Of a stretch of DNA of 64,000 bases, positions 11,302-21,622 are shown one piece after another (positions within the stretch are counted from its first letter, which is position 1; each line of letters begins with the position of its first letter). The notes under the pieces are model-generated. The model saw only the letters and a list, made by a program, of their open reading frames with translations. It ran no database searches and had not been told where the DNA came from. The position numbers were made by a program, and so were the translations under genes. This DNA is from Vombatus ursinus (lineage: Eukaryota; Chordata; Mammalia; Diprotodontia; Vombatidae): the NCBI RefSeq assembly GCF_900497805.2, contig NW_020954562.1, positions 20,672,347 to 20,736,346 of the forward strand, given 5' to 3'.

Positions 11302-12836
11302 GGGGCAGAGCCAGGATGGCAGAGTAAAAGCAGTGACTTGCTTGAGTTCTCCCCCAAACCCTCCAAATACCTATAAAAAATGGCTCTAAACAAATTCTAA
11401 AGCAGCAGAACCCACAAAAAGACAGAGTGAAACAAATTTCCAGCCCAAGACAACCTGGATGATTGATTAGAAAGGTCTATCACACCAAGCTGGGAGAAAA
11501 ATGCTGCTCAGCATGAGCCACAGCAGGCAAAGACCAGGCCTCAGAGAACCTGGAGCAGGCTTCAGGGGACTGAATCACAGGAACCTGTGGTGGTTTCCAG
11601 ACTTCTCAACCCACAAACACCAAAGACAACTTAGAAGGTCAGTAGGAAAAGTCTGTGACCACAGTGAGAGAGAAACTTGGTCCCAGCCCCAGTCTCAGCA
11701 CAGCCCCAGGATGGCAGCTGCTTCCAGAGCTTCTGGCCCACAGACCAGGGTGGAGTTGAGTGGCTGATCAAAAGGCAAATGCAGGAATCTCTTTGCTGGT
11801 GCTGAGACAGGATTCTCTTGCCTTGCCCATGCTTGGATGTGGGTCACAGTTCGGGGTGGCGGTCCTGGGGCAAGGAGGAGCGCTAGCATGGTGGAGCTTG
11901 TGATGGCTATGGAGAGAGAATTCTCCTCACAGTTCCAAGGCAGAAAAGAGTGCTTGTGGTCACTCATAGACCAAAGCCCAGGCCAGGAAAGGAGTAGACA
12001 CTTCGCCCTTGATCGTACCACTGTAGATGAATTGAAAGTTTACAGGTCCCTAGAAGTATCTCTGAAAACAGCTGCACAAAACTCCCAAAGCTTGGGACAA
12101 TACATTCTCCACATTGGAAGCAGACCCCTACCTTAACAAAGAGTTTAAAACTCAAGTAATTGTCTGGGATCATGAGCAAACTGCACAAAAAAAAAGTCAG
12201 ACCATAAAATCTTTCTTTGGTGACAAAGAAGGTCAAAACATACAATCAGAAGAAGACAACAAAGTCAAAGCTTTAATAAGTTAAGAGGGTGGGGAGGGAC
12301 TATAGAGAGGAGGGCAGATTGGGGGAGGGGTAATCAGAAGCAAACACTGTCTGAGGACAGACAGAGTCAAAACAGAGAACAGAATAAATGGGGCGGGAAG
12401 GGGTGGGATAAGATGAAGGGAAGTATAGTTAGTTTTCCACAGCATGACTACTATACAAGTGTTTTGCATGACTATACATGTATAACCTGTATCAAGTTGC
12501 TTGCCTTCTCAGTGAGGGTGGGTGGGGAGGGAGGAAGGGAGAAAATTTGGAGCCCAAAGTTTTAAAAACAAATGTTAAAAAATTGTTTTCACATGCAACT
12601 GGGAAATAAGATATATAGGCAATAGAAATCTATCCTGACCTACAGGAAAATAGAAGTGGAAGGGAATAAGAGAAGGGGGGGAGGTAGATAGAAGGGAGGG
12701 CAGATTAGGGGAAAGGGTATTCAGAATGCACACTGTTTTGGGGGTTGGGGAGGGACGAGATGGGGAGAAAATTTGGAACTCAAAATCTTGTGGAAGTGAA
12801 TGTTGAAAACTAAAAATAAAAAAATTAATGAACCTT
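11302..12836 (+). mobile_element. Short L1: 5'UTR plus ORF1 start joined to 3'UTR
   Basis: Starts with the marsupial L1 5' terminus (ggggcagagccaggatggca) and carries about 870 bp of GC-richer 5'UTR. An ATG at 12172 begins the ORF1 reading (MSKLHKKK...), followed by about 110 bp of ORF1. Near 12284 the sequence passes directly to the L1 3'UTR (gggtggggagggac, later ttgcttgccttctcagtgag and gagaaaatttggaactcaaa), ending in aactaaaaataaaaaaatta. The rest of ORF1 and all of ORF2 are absent. A (GAAA)n tract and a short possible target duplication (agaaat) follow. It sits inside an antisense CR1/L3. Confidence 0.82.
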
Positions 12837-12848
12837 AAGAAAGAAAGT

Positions 12849-12912
<64 letters not shown>

Positions 12913-12936
12913 AAAAGAAAAAAAGAAAGAAAGAAA
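12837..12936 (+). repeat. (GAAA)n microsatellite at L1 tail
   Basis: About 100 bp of near-pure aaag repeats grown from the L1 3' end. The minus-strand 123-codon frame overlapping it is poly-serine/phenylalanine artefact. Confidence 0.95.
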
Positions 12937-13084
12937 TGCTTCCCATTGTATCTTCAGAATATCATTCTTGAGTATCTTCTGTTGTCCCTGGTCTAACTTC
13001 CACTGCAGAATTTTAGTCTATGGGATTCTCTCTGACCCTTCTCCTAGTTGCTAACCTGTCTTTTCATATCCCCTCTAACAATGA
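12937..13084 (-). mobile_element. Possible continuation of antisense CR1/L3
   Basis: Pyrimidine-rich text (gggattctctctgacccttc) resembles the reversed CR1/L3 body expected after 11301 if the L1 is lifted out. Tentative. Confidence 0.35.
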
Positions 13085-13440
13085 GGATTCTCATCTTTTG
13101 TCATCTTTGCCAATTTGCTGGGTGAGGACAGAAAGTTTAGAGTTGTTTTAATTTGCATTTTTCTTATTCTTAGTTATTTGGAATTGTGGAATATGAAAAT
13201 ATGGTTTTTAGTAGTCAAATAAATAAGCATTTATTAAGTGCCTACTATGTACTAAGCACTGAGGATACAAAGAAAGGCAAAAAAAATAATCCTTGCTCTT
13301 AAGAAACTCACTGCCTAATATGGACAACATGCAAGCAATTACATACAAATAAAATCAATAAAGGATCAGAGATCTATTTGCATTTTATAATTTGAGAACT
13401 TTGTTCATATCCTTTGTCAGCTAGAAAAAGCTTTTTTTTA
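13085..13440 (-). mobile_element. Antisense L1 fragment carrying an L2 tail
   Basis: 13085-13185 (catctttgccaatttgctgg, gttgttttaatttgcatttt) and 13370-13440 (ttgttcatatcctttgtcag) are neighbouring parts of the reversed marsupial L1. Between them, 13207-13367 is a reversed L2 3' end (cctactatgtactaagcact). Confidence 0.65.
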
Positions 13441-13489
13441 AAATGCATCTTGTTCTTATAAATTCCTACATTATCACCCAACAGAATGC

Positions 13490-13690
13490 AGCTTTCCTGA
13501 GGGCAAGGATTGTTTCCTTCTTAGCACCTAGTACCTTGCCAAAGGTAGATAAATGGCAAATTGGATTGAATCATATCAAAATGAACTTAATCAAGCTTAC
13601 AAATCCCTTGAGAACAAAGAATGTCTTGTACTTCCTATTCTTTGGCAAACACTCAATAAACACTTTACTACTGGCTGACAGATGGATTTG
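13490..13690 (+). mobile_element. Two decayed L2 3' ends
   Basis: gagggcaaggattgtttcct with agcacctagtaccttgcc (13500-13545), and a second end, cccttgagaacaaagaatgt to actcaataaacactt (13605-13665). Confidence 0.5.
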
Positions 13691-14039
13691 ATCTTGTGCT
13701 ACTTGTCTCCAGAGGACAGACTTCAATAACATTCTAACAGCCTAATTTATTCTGTGTGACTCTGTCAACAAAAAAAAAAAAAGCATGATATAATTTACCT
13801 CAAAGTGGTAATTTTCACAATTTGTAGTTGTTTGTTTGTTTTAGGTCCAGACCAGTGATTTCATTAGCATAAGGAGCTATAATGTGTATCTGTAACTTCT
13901 CTGTGATGTTTTGGCCACATCAACGCATCACACCATCTACCAAAGGGTAGAAAGGTTATGATCTGCTTCAATAAAAGAAGCGCTCACTGCACTGATGAAA
14001 TCAAAGACATATTGAAATAAGTTTGTTCTTTTTTAAAAA
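13691..14039. other. Unassigned intergenic stretch
   Basis: A12 run at 13771-13782. The 13850-13980 part (agtgatttcattagcataag) may be the decayed start of a CORE-SINE like the one at 57.7 kb. Otherwise nothing. Confidence 0.35.
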
Positions 14040-14257
14040 TCTGGACCTGTGATTTCTTCAAAGTAGGAATTCCTGGTGTGCAAAATCTTTCCACTGCTAC
14101 ATAGCTACAATTCACATTTAATTTGTAGTGTAAGGTAGTTAAGAGGTTGGGCGGTTTGCCCAAGATAACATATAGCAGAGTCAGAAGCAGCATTTGAACC
14201 CAGGTTTTCAGAGTCCAAGGCAGGTCCTTTATTTACTGCAGTACACTACCTCTCAGT
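14040..14257 (-). mobile_element. CORE-SINE (MIR/THER1-like variant)
   Basis: Starts ctgtgatttcttcaaagtag and runs through taagaggttgggcggtttgc and tttgaacccaggttttcag to cagtacactacctctcag. Confidence 0.65.
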
Positions 14258-14527
14258 GTATCTGTGGTCCCTTAAAAATTGTTTTCATAAAATATGGCCT
14301 AATGCATTATTTGAAAAACCATGAAAATATGAGATAAGAAGAAATCCAAGTATCTACATTCAATGTTTCCATTTCTGTGCCCTAAAACTACTCAGAGAAA
14401 TAATAGCCATAAGTGGGGTTAAGTGGAGGATACAGCATCCCATTTAAAAACTGGAACAGACTTTAATTGTTATAACTTCAAATGGCCAGTAAAACAGTCC
14501 CTTTTATCCCCCTCAGTAAACATGTAA
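14258..14527. other. Unassigned intergenic stretch
   Basis: No recognised repeat or coding signal. Confidence 0.4.
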
Positions 14528-14945
14528 AGACTGAATGCCCTGGGACATTGTGTTCAGCAGCATCTGTCTTATTAACTCAGGTCTCCTGAATTGTCCATTT
14601 AGTTGGTCTTTAGGAGTTATCAACAAAGCTGCTGCTTCTATTCCTGTCTGTGATTATGAATTTTGGAGAACCTTAAACTAAGGATTATAGAAAATAAATA
14701 ATAATGATTTTATTACAGTGAAAGAAAACTGCCTCTTCAGTATAAAAGTTAGTGGTTAATCCTTTGATCCCTTAGCTTCCTATAAATATTGAAGCTTTCC
14801 CCCATTCAAATACGCCATTCAGTTTGTAGGTGCTACTTATGGAGAAAAGAGTTGTGGGCTTTGAGGCATCAGCTAGTGTCTCTGCCCCTCTTCTATCAAA
14901 AGCTCATTTAAAATGAGAACCTGTTCAAATGTTCAGATCCCTGTA
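14528..14945 (-). repeat. Arm B of the old inverted repeat pair
   Basis: Reverse complement of 10445-10852, diverged, with small indels. The best-kept block is the 21-bp match around 14858-14878. The spacer between arms is about 3.7 kb and holds the CR1 and L1 copies. Confidence 0.7.
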
Positions 14946-14965
14946 GAAATATAAGGCTTTTTTTT

Positions 14966-15080
14966 TTTAAGAATTTAAGCTCTTTGAGGGAAGAGACTGT
15001 ATTTTTGCCTTTTTCTGTCTCCCCAACCCTTAGGACTGTGCCTGACACATAGGAAGTACTTAATCAATGCTTGTTGACTT
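14966..15080 (+). mobile_element. L2 3' end
   Basis: taagctctttgagggaagag, then gactgtgcctgacacatagg and agtacttaatcaatgc. Confidence 0.75.
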
Positions 15081-15314
15081 TAAAAAAATCTCTAGGGAAA
15101 CAGGTTTATTGGATTTCTCAGACCGATCTCTGACAAACATCATTGCTAATTCTTTTTTCATTCTAACTTGAATCCCTCCAATTACAACTTTGGTGACAAA
15201 GGCTACTAGCTTCTCTCTATTTCCTTGTTTATCTTGGATAATCAAGTACTCGTTTACTGATTTTGTTCTTTCTAGTCAAAAACTAGAATAATTACTTAAA
15301 AATAGAAAAATAGA
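15081..15314. other. Unassigned stretch ending in a local duplication
   Basis: At 15287-15332 the string gaataattactt/aaataattactt occurs twice, about 29 bp apart, just at the edge of the inverted copy that follows. Confidence 0.45.
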
Positions 15315-15414
15315 AATAATTACTTTAAAAAGGATGATATCAGATAGTAAGTTTCCTTTGTGTTCTAGGGTATCTTTCTCCTTGTCTAAAGGAGTTGTCC
15401 CATGGTTTCTTCCC
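15315..15414 (+). repeat. Near-identical inverted duplicate, copy 1
   Basis: This 100-bp segment matches the reverse complement of 17169-17268 with only about two differences by eye (acttta/acttaa and cttgtc/cttgcc). Flanks do not match. It is not a repeat family known to me and has no terminal features of a transposon. Confidence 0.88.
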
Positions 15415-16402
15415 TTTTCCTGAGGTCAGGGGCTCTAAAACTAAGAAGATTACGTTTTCCAGGACAGTCTCTGAACTCTGATGATCTAGAGGGTGTGAAA
15501 GGAGAATGATTGGGAAGAAAATGGTTGAAAGAGATGGTTGGAAGCAAGGTCTGGCTGTATAGAGCAGGCTACATTGATCCCTTTGTTCTTGATCCTCACT
15601 TCTTTCCTTTGATGATTTTCTTTAATGATACATCCTAGAATTTTCTCAAGAATTGAAGTCATGCTCTCTAGCATATAGTTTGTAAACTCTGTTCTATTTC
15701 CATTTGTCTTCTTTAGCAAAGACAATTTACTAAAATAGAAAGAGCAATAGTTTCAAATCACTCTCCACTATCTATCTCCCCCCAAAACCAGGAGCACATT
15801 TTCTCATAAATGGTCACAGAGTCTGGAAGAGTGAGCATAGGTGTAAAGTCCAATGGTGGTGAAGTACATACATAGGTAAGGAACACACTTAGTTAAAGCA
15901 ACTCAAATCTCTGGGCTATGAAGCCTCATTTCTCTTTCTCCCTTGGCCTCTGTCCCCATTTTAGGAAAATCAGTATGTTTCCTCTTTTCCATTCTTGTGG
16001 CACCTCTTCAATTTTGGATTAGCAATCACCTTTGTTAGTCCTTTTGTACATGAGATGTAGTTTATGTGGGCCAGGTGACTAGAAAATCAGCTGTCCTGAT
16101 TGGCGAGTCAGTGAGTACAAACTCACACAGCCTATTATGTTGATCTAGTTGATCTACACCAAAGATCATGCTTCCAACTGTCTAGCCTGGCCAAACTTTT
16201 TGCTCTTCTTGCCATCTACCTGCTGTCATATGTATGCCTCTACCCTCTACCTTGTGTTCTGGCAACTATAAGCAAATTAATAATAGTTTTGCTTTTGAAA
16301 CAGACAATCAACTCACACATGGCTCCACTCACCATTCCTGTGATTTCTAAGATGAAATGATCCTTCCCCAGCCACTCTTCTCCTATATGAGTTGTCTACC
16401 AT
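15415..16402. other. Unassigned intergenic stretch
   Basis: Minus-strand frame of 79 codons (15486-15725) without a recognised domain. 15960-16050 faintly resembles reversed CR1/L3 text (ttccattcttgtggcacctc). No gene call. Confidence 0.35.
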
Positions 16403-16500
16403 TGTAGAATGTAAGCTCTTTGGAGGTAAGGACTGTCTCACTTTTGTATTTGTATCCCTAACACTTAACACAATGCTTGATACTTAGTAACCATTTGAGT
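16403..16500 (+). mobile_element. L2 3' end
   Basis: agaatgtaagctctttggag, ggactgtctcacttttgtat, cttaacacaatgcttgatac. Confidence 0.75.
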
Positions 16501-16626
16501 GGTTTTAATTCATGCATTTCATTTTTTCAAACATTTCAAATAATCTGCTTAAATAACATTATTAATTCTCTGGGAAAACTCATCTTATATTTTTCATTAC
16601 AAAAGACAACATATTGATCACTGCTG

Positions 16627-16706
16627 TGTGCTAAAGCCTGTCCTAAGTACTGATATTCACTAATTGTGTGCTGAGGCTTGTTCTAAACATTGATATTCTT
16701 TAATTG
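16627..16706 (+). repeat. Two-copy 40-bp tandem duplication
   Basis: 16627-16666 and 16667-16706 align end to end (tgtgct.a.gc.tgt.ctaa in both, each ending taattg) at about 80 percent identity. Non-coding. Confidence 0.8.
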
Positions 16707-16939
16707 TTCCACAGGCTGAAACTACTGAAGCTATAACAGATAGCTGATGAAATCTGGAGTTCCTAAAGCAAATTCAAGCTACTTTCATTAGTCTTTAACA
16801 TTTTTTAAAGAAAGGATTAGTTTTACCATTAATCTTAAACCACATTGTTTCTTCTCTAGCAAAACCATAAATATCTTTGAGCCAAGTTAGACACGGACTT
16901 AACATTTGAGTTATAAGCTCACTAAAAGCAATTAACTGA

Positions 16940-17055
16940 GAGGCAATGAGGTTTAGTTAGAAGAGTACCAGACTTGAATACTGGACAAATCACTTAACCT
17001 CTTTGAAGCTCAGTTTCCATATCTGCAAAATGGATATGATAATAATATTCAGAGA
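16940..17055 (+). mobile_element. MIR fragment
   Basis: gaggcaatgaggtttagtta, aaatcacttaacctctttga, atctgcaaaatggatatgat. Confidence 0.65.
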
Positions 17056-17168
17056 CAAAACCAAGAATTCTGGCATCTGGATAAACTATACTTTCTGCCC
17101 TCAGATGTGGAAGTTAAGGAGACACCATAAGGCTAGATCAATGACCTTGGGACACAAGATGCTGTGTG

Positions 17169-17268
17169 GGGAAGAAACCATGGGACAACTCCTTTAGGCA
17201 AGGAGAAAGATACCCTAGAACACAAAGGAAACTTACTATCTGATATCATCCTTTTTTAAGTAATTATT
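17169..17268 (-). repeat. Near-identical inverted duplicate, copy 2
   Basis: Reverse-complement partner of 15315-15414, about 98 percent identical over 100 bp with a 1.75-kb spacer. The 64-codon frame at 17003-17197 overlaps its edge and is not a gene. Confidence 0.88.
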
Positions 17269-17371
17269 CTTGCCAACCTGGTATGAACTCAGTAGCTTCT
17301 ATCTGAGCATAAATGCTGTCAGTACTCTCTAAGTTTCAGCATCCTGGGAACAACCTTTATCAACCTACCCT

Positions 17372-17541
17372 CCATGTTTGTTGTTGTTATTGTTGTTGTT
17401 CACTTGTTTCAATCTTGTCTGACTCTTCATGACCCCATTTGGGGTTTTCTTGGCAAAGATACTAGAGCAGTTTTGAACTCATAAAGATGAATCTTCCTGA
17501 CTCCAGGCCCAGCATTCTATCCACTTTGCCACCTAGCTGTA
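17372..17541 (-). mobile_element. Mar1-like SINE with internal deletion
   Basis: Reversed RTE-type tail (tgttgttgttcacttgtttc, catgaccccatttggggttt) joined to the reversed tRNA head (ttgaactcataaagatga, tgccacctagctg). The CORE part between them is missing. Confidence 0.85.
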
Positions 17542-17704
17542 ACCTTACAGCTTACAGCTCTAATAATACTGGCACTATATACAGGATTGTACTGTATAAA
17601 CCTTAAAGCACCAAATAACTATGGAGAATAATTACCATGCCCTTCATTCCACTAAACATACAATAAATGTTTTTGGTTGGTGTGGTTACTCTCCATAAGG
17701 TTCA
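17542..17704. other. Unassigned short gap
   Basis: A possible L2-type end around 17650 (aaacatacaataaatgtttt). Nothing further. Confidence 0.3.
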
Positions 17705-17769
17705 ATTGAATTAATTCAACAAGTACTTGTTAAGTATCTACTATGCTACCAAGCACTGTGCTATGTTCT

Positions 17770-17817
<48 letters not shown>

Positions 17818-17827
17818 NNNNNNNNNN

Positions 17828-17874
<47 letters not shown>

Positions 17875-18470
17875 GAAGGAAGGAAGGAAGGAAGTGAGGG
17901 AGGGAAGGAGGAAGGGAGGGAGGGAGAAAGAGAGGGAGGAAGGGAGCGAGGAAGGAAGGAAGGAAGGAAAGAAGGAAGGAAGGAAGGAAGAGAGGGAGGA
18001 AGGAAAGAAAAGAAAGAATTCCCGCTCTCAAGATGCTTACATTCTGCTAGGTAGGAACGACAAGTAGATAGATAGTTAAATACAAAGTAATTTTATGTGT
18101 GTTGGGTAAGAGTATTAATAATGTAGGGAATCAGGAAAGACTTCCTGTACCAGATATTCAGAGGTGAGGAGAGGGATCATTCCAGGAAGACACAGAAAAC
18201 ACAGAAATGGGAGAGAATTTTTTTCTCTAGAGGGAACAGCAAATAGACCACCATGAACATAGAGTCTGTGATTTGAGGGTCATGTGAAATCAGGCTATAA
18301 AGAGAACTTGGAGCTGAATTCCGAAGCATTTTAAATGCCAAGCAGGAGAAGTTGTGCTTTATCCTAGAGATAATAGGGACCCACTAAAGTTTTTTGAGCA
18401 AGGGTATTATTTGGTCAAATCTATATGCTTTAGAAATATCAATTTAACAACTGTGTGATGAACGTGTGGG
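17705..18470 (-). mobile_element. LINE L2 3' half, interrupted by microsatellite
   Basis: Reversed L2 tail at 17712-17770 (gttaagtatctactatgcta), then after the microsatellite the reversed 3'UTR/ORF2 end (tcaagatgcttacattctgc, gggacccactaaagtttttt). Confidence 0.8.
17769..18018 (+). repeat. (GAAA)n/(GGAA)n microsatellite with gap
   Basis: Pure gaaa units give way to ggaa/gagg units. Ten Ns at 17818-17827 mark an assembly gap of unknown true length. The frames predicted on both strands here are artefacts. Confidence 0.97.
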
Positions 18471-18497
18471 ATATATTGCCTCTTTAAAGCCCTTATA

Positions 18498-18965
18498 AAA
18501 AATAATATTTTATTTTTTCCAATTACATGTAAAGACAATTTTAACATTCATTTTTTGTAAAATTTTGAATTCCACATTTTCTCCCTCCTCCCTAAGTCAG
18601 TAAGCAATTTGATATAGGTTATGTATATGTCCGATCATGTAAAACATATTTCTATATTAGTCATGTTGTAAAAGAAGAAAGAGAACAAAAAAAAATACCC
18701 AAAAATGAAGAAAGTGAAAATAATATGCTTCAATCTGCATTCAGACTCCAATTCTTTCTCTGCATATGGATAGCATTTTCCATCATGAGTCTTTTGGAAT
18801 TGTCTTGGATTATTGTATTGCTGAGAATAACTAAGTCATTTAGAGTTGATCATCACACAGCTTTGAACTTATTGCATACAGTGTTCTCCTGGTTCTGCTC
18901 ACTTCACTCAACATCAGTGTATATAAGTCTTTCCAGGTTTAAATCCCTCTTTATTAAGAATATAT
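18498..18965 (-). mobile_element. L1 3' end fragment
   Basis: Reversed marsupial L1 terminus: ttttccaattacatgtaaag, aaattttgaattccacattt, ctggttctgctcacttcact, aagtctttccaggttt. Confidence 0.85.
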
Positions 18966-19079
18966 AATGATGAAAAAGACACAAAAAAATGTTTTGGTGT
19001 AAAGGAAGAAATGTATGTTAATTGTCAAAGGATATAAGATACTGCCTCTGTCTGGATGAACATTTTGATATGGGTAGAA

Positions 19080-20465
19080 AAAAACTTTAAAAAATGTTTT
19101 CAACAAACAAAAATCTATTTTTTTTCTCCTTCCCACTCCCCCCTCCATTGAAGAAGAAAAAGAAAACGAAAACCTTGGCCATAAACATGCATGGTCAAAC
19201 AAAAGAAATTCCCCTATCTCCATGTCTGAAAAATGTCTCAACCTATAACCTGAGTCCATCACCTCTCTCTCAGGAGGTGGGTATGGGGCTTCATCATCAG
19301 ACCTCTGGAATTGAGATTGGTCATCACATGGATCTTTCAAAGTTCTCTCTCTTTATAATGTTGTTATTATATAAATTTCTCTTCTGATTTTGTTCACTTC
19401 CATCTGCATCAGTTTATGCTAGTCTTCTCTTTTTTCTGTAAGACCAACCTCTTCCTAATTTCCTATAGAAAAGTAGCATGCCATTATGTCAGGTAGCAAA
19501 ATTTGTTAAGCTATTTCCTAATTGATGGGCACCCCTTTAGTTTCAAATACTTTGTTACCACAAAAATATAAATAGTCTTATGCATATGGGTCCTTTTCCT
19601 CTTTCTTTGATTTCTTTTGGGAGTATAGGCCAACCAGTGATATTCCTAGTCCAAGGATATACACAGTTTAGTAACTTTAGGGGCATAGTTCCAAATTGCT
19701 TTCTAGAATGGCAAGACTGACTCACAGCTCCAACAGCAGTATATTGATATGCCTGTTGTTCAGCCCCTCCGACATTAATTATTTTTCTTCTCTTTTTCAT
19801 CTTTGCCAATTTGATAAGTGTGAGGTGGAACCTCAGAGTTGCTTTAATTTACTTTACCTTATTCTTAATGATCTAATATTCATGTAGCAATTGATAGATT
19901 GAATGTCTTCCTTAGAAAACTGACTGATATCCTTTGGTATCCTTTGATCATTTCAAATTTTAAATTAATTCCTTATATATCTTGAAATTAAGATCCTTAT
20001 CAGAGAAACTCAATACAAAGATTTTTCCATGTTTTCCTTTTAATCTTAGCTGCATTGGTTTTGTTTATACAAAAAAAGTTTTAATCTTATGTCACCAAAA
20101 TTGTCCTTTTTAATCTTCTGTGATCCTTCTCTCTCTTGTTTAATTATGAATCTTCCCAACTCCATAGATAGAAAAGGTAATTTCTTCCCTAATTCTTTAG
20201 TCTGTTTATGATATCACTCATTATAACCATGCTATTTATCCATTTGGAGCTTATCTTACTCTAAATAACTTTCTACCAGACCACTTTCCAATTTTGCCAG
20301 CATATTTTGTCAAAAAGTGAGTTCTTATTCTAGTAACTAAGGTTTGGGTTTATCAAATTCTAGGTTATTTTGTTCTTTTGTTTCTTTATGTTGTGTACTT
20401 AATCTATCCCATTGACCTCTCTTTCTCTTAACTAGACCCTAATCTGTCCTGGTAATTGATCTCTC
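19080..20465 (-). mobile_element. Second antisense L1, 3'UTR into ORF2
   Basis: A second reversed L1 3'UTR starts here (tctccttcccactcccccct). It goes on through ttcctaattgatgggcaccc, aattgctttctagaatggca, aggtggaacctcagagttgc and agtgagttcttattctagta to the ORF2 C-terminal area. Because the 3'UTR occurs twice, this is a separate insertion from 18498-18965. All frames broken. Confidence 0.85.
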
Positions 20466-20949
20466 TATCTCTTTACCGGAACTTTTAATATACATAGCAT
20501 GTGTAGGTTATAACATAACTTTCAGAGGAGATTTTTTTAAGAATTTAGGAGAGAAAATGTAGCAGTATAAATGTGAGGACTTGGGTCTCTCTTAACAAGG
20601 TAGAGTGTTGCCTTCCTTATTTGGGAACAATTTAATCTCATAAAGAGGTGAAGAAAGAACTTTTATTTAGTAAAAACCTGAGAAACTGTTTCAAGGTCAT
20701 CAAAAAGATGCAAGACCTTGTAAGGACTCCAAAGCAAAGCATGACAGGCACCTCAGCTAATTTACATAGACATGTTTTATGACTAAAGAGGGTAAAAACT
20801 AAAAAAGAGAAAGAGAGAAATTACATAACCATCTGGAGACTGAGGTATGATTAAAATTAGCTTGATAGATGAAATTTTGGGAGTTGTGACTTTTTAAGTA
20901 AAATGTGAGTCATTGAGAGTCTGGGGGCTCTCAATCCATAAAACAGCAG
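20466..20949. other. Unassigned intergenic stretch
   Basis: Purine-rich, AT-rich. Not matched to a repeat family I know. No long frame. Confidence 0.35.
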
Positions 20950-21360
20950 CAAGAAAAGAGGAAAAGGAACCCAGGAGAGAGCTGAAGACATAGCAGGTAG
21001 AATTTAGCAGATGATACAGATGGATTGGGGGTAGTGAAGACTGGCGCCATAGAAAACAAATGAGAGACTTGCAATCATCCCAGCAATTGATAATAAGAGC
21101 TTAAACTAGAGTGGTGGTTGTATGAGTAGAAAGAATGACACAAAGCAAGTCATACTGTGGAGGTCATGTGGATAAGACTAGAAGGGGAAGGAATTTAGGG
21201 GTGAATCGGGTTGAAAAGCTAGGTGACTGGGAAAATAGTGGTACACTTGAAAGAAACAGATGTTAGGAATAGAGGTGTGTTTCAGGGAGATAAATGATGA
21301 GTTCTGCTCTGGATATTCTGAATTTGAGATGCTTGTGCAATGTGCAAGTCAGCAAGCAAT
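20950..21360 (-). mobile_element. LINE L2 ORF2 part
   Basis: Reversed L2: aactagagtggtggttgtat, gtgactgggaaaatagtggt, atgatgagttctgctctgga, tgaatttgagatgcttgtgc. Confidence 0.72.
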
Positions 21361-21424
21361 GGATAATTCAGAACTACAGCAAAGAAGAAAGATGCACAAA
21401 TCCAGGAGGTAGAATTTGGAGCAA

Positions 21425-21622
21425 AAGGTGGAAGGTGCAGAGAGGTAGACTTGGGTTCAATATAAGGAAAACCTCTAAGTCAGCTGACTTGTCTGGATAT
21501 AGTAGATTAGGGAGTTTTCAAACAATTCCTGACCTCTTGTCCAATATGTTGTGTGAGAGATTCTGGTATGGCATGGATTGTGTAGCCCCTAAGATCCCTT
21601 CCAACTCTGAGACTATTTGATA
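21425..21622 (+). mobile_element. CR1/L3 LINE 3' end
   Basis: gtgcagagaggtagacttgg through ggcatggattgtgtagcccc to ccttccaactctgagactat, the typical CR1/L3 terminus. Confidence 0.75.

Noticed and set aside
11837-12136. Frames of about 100 codons in a GC-richer island
   Set aside because: Belong to the L1 5'UTR; the GC rise is that of the L1, not a host promoter.
12575-12946. 123-codon minus-strand frame
   Set aside because: Antisense of L1 3'UTR plus (GAAA)n.
17741-18054. Frames of 96 and 103 codons on opposite strands
   Set aside because: Both are translations of the GAAA/GGAA array and span the assembly gap.
20466-20949. Possible LTR-type element
   Set aside because: No terminal repeats, primer site or coding trace that I can point to. 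Across the window I see no convincing endogenous retrovirus.
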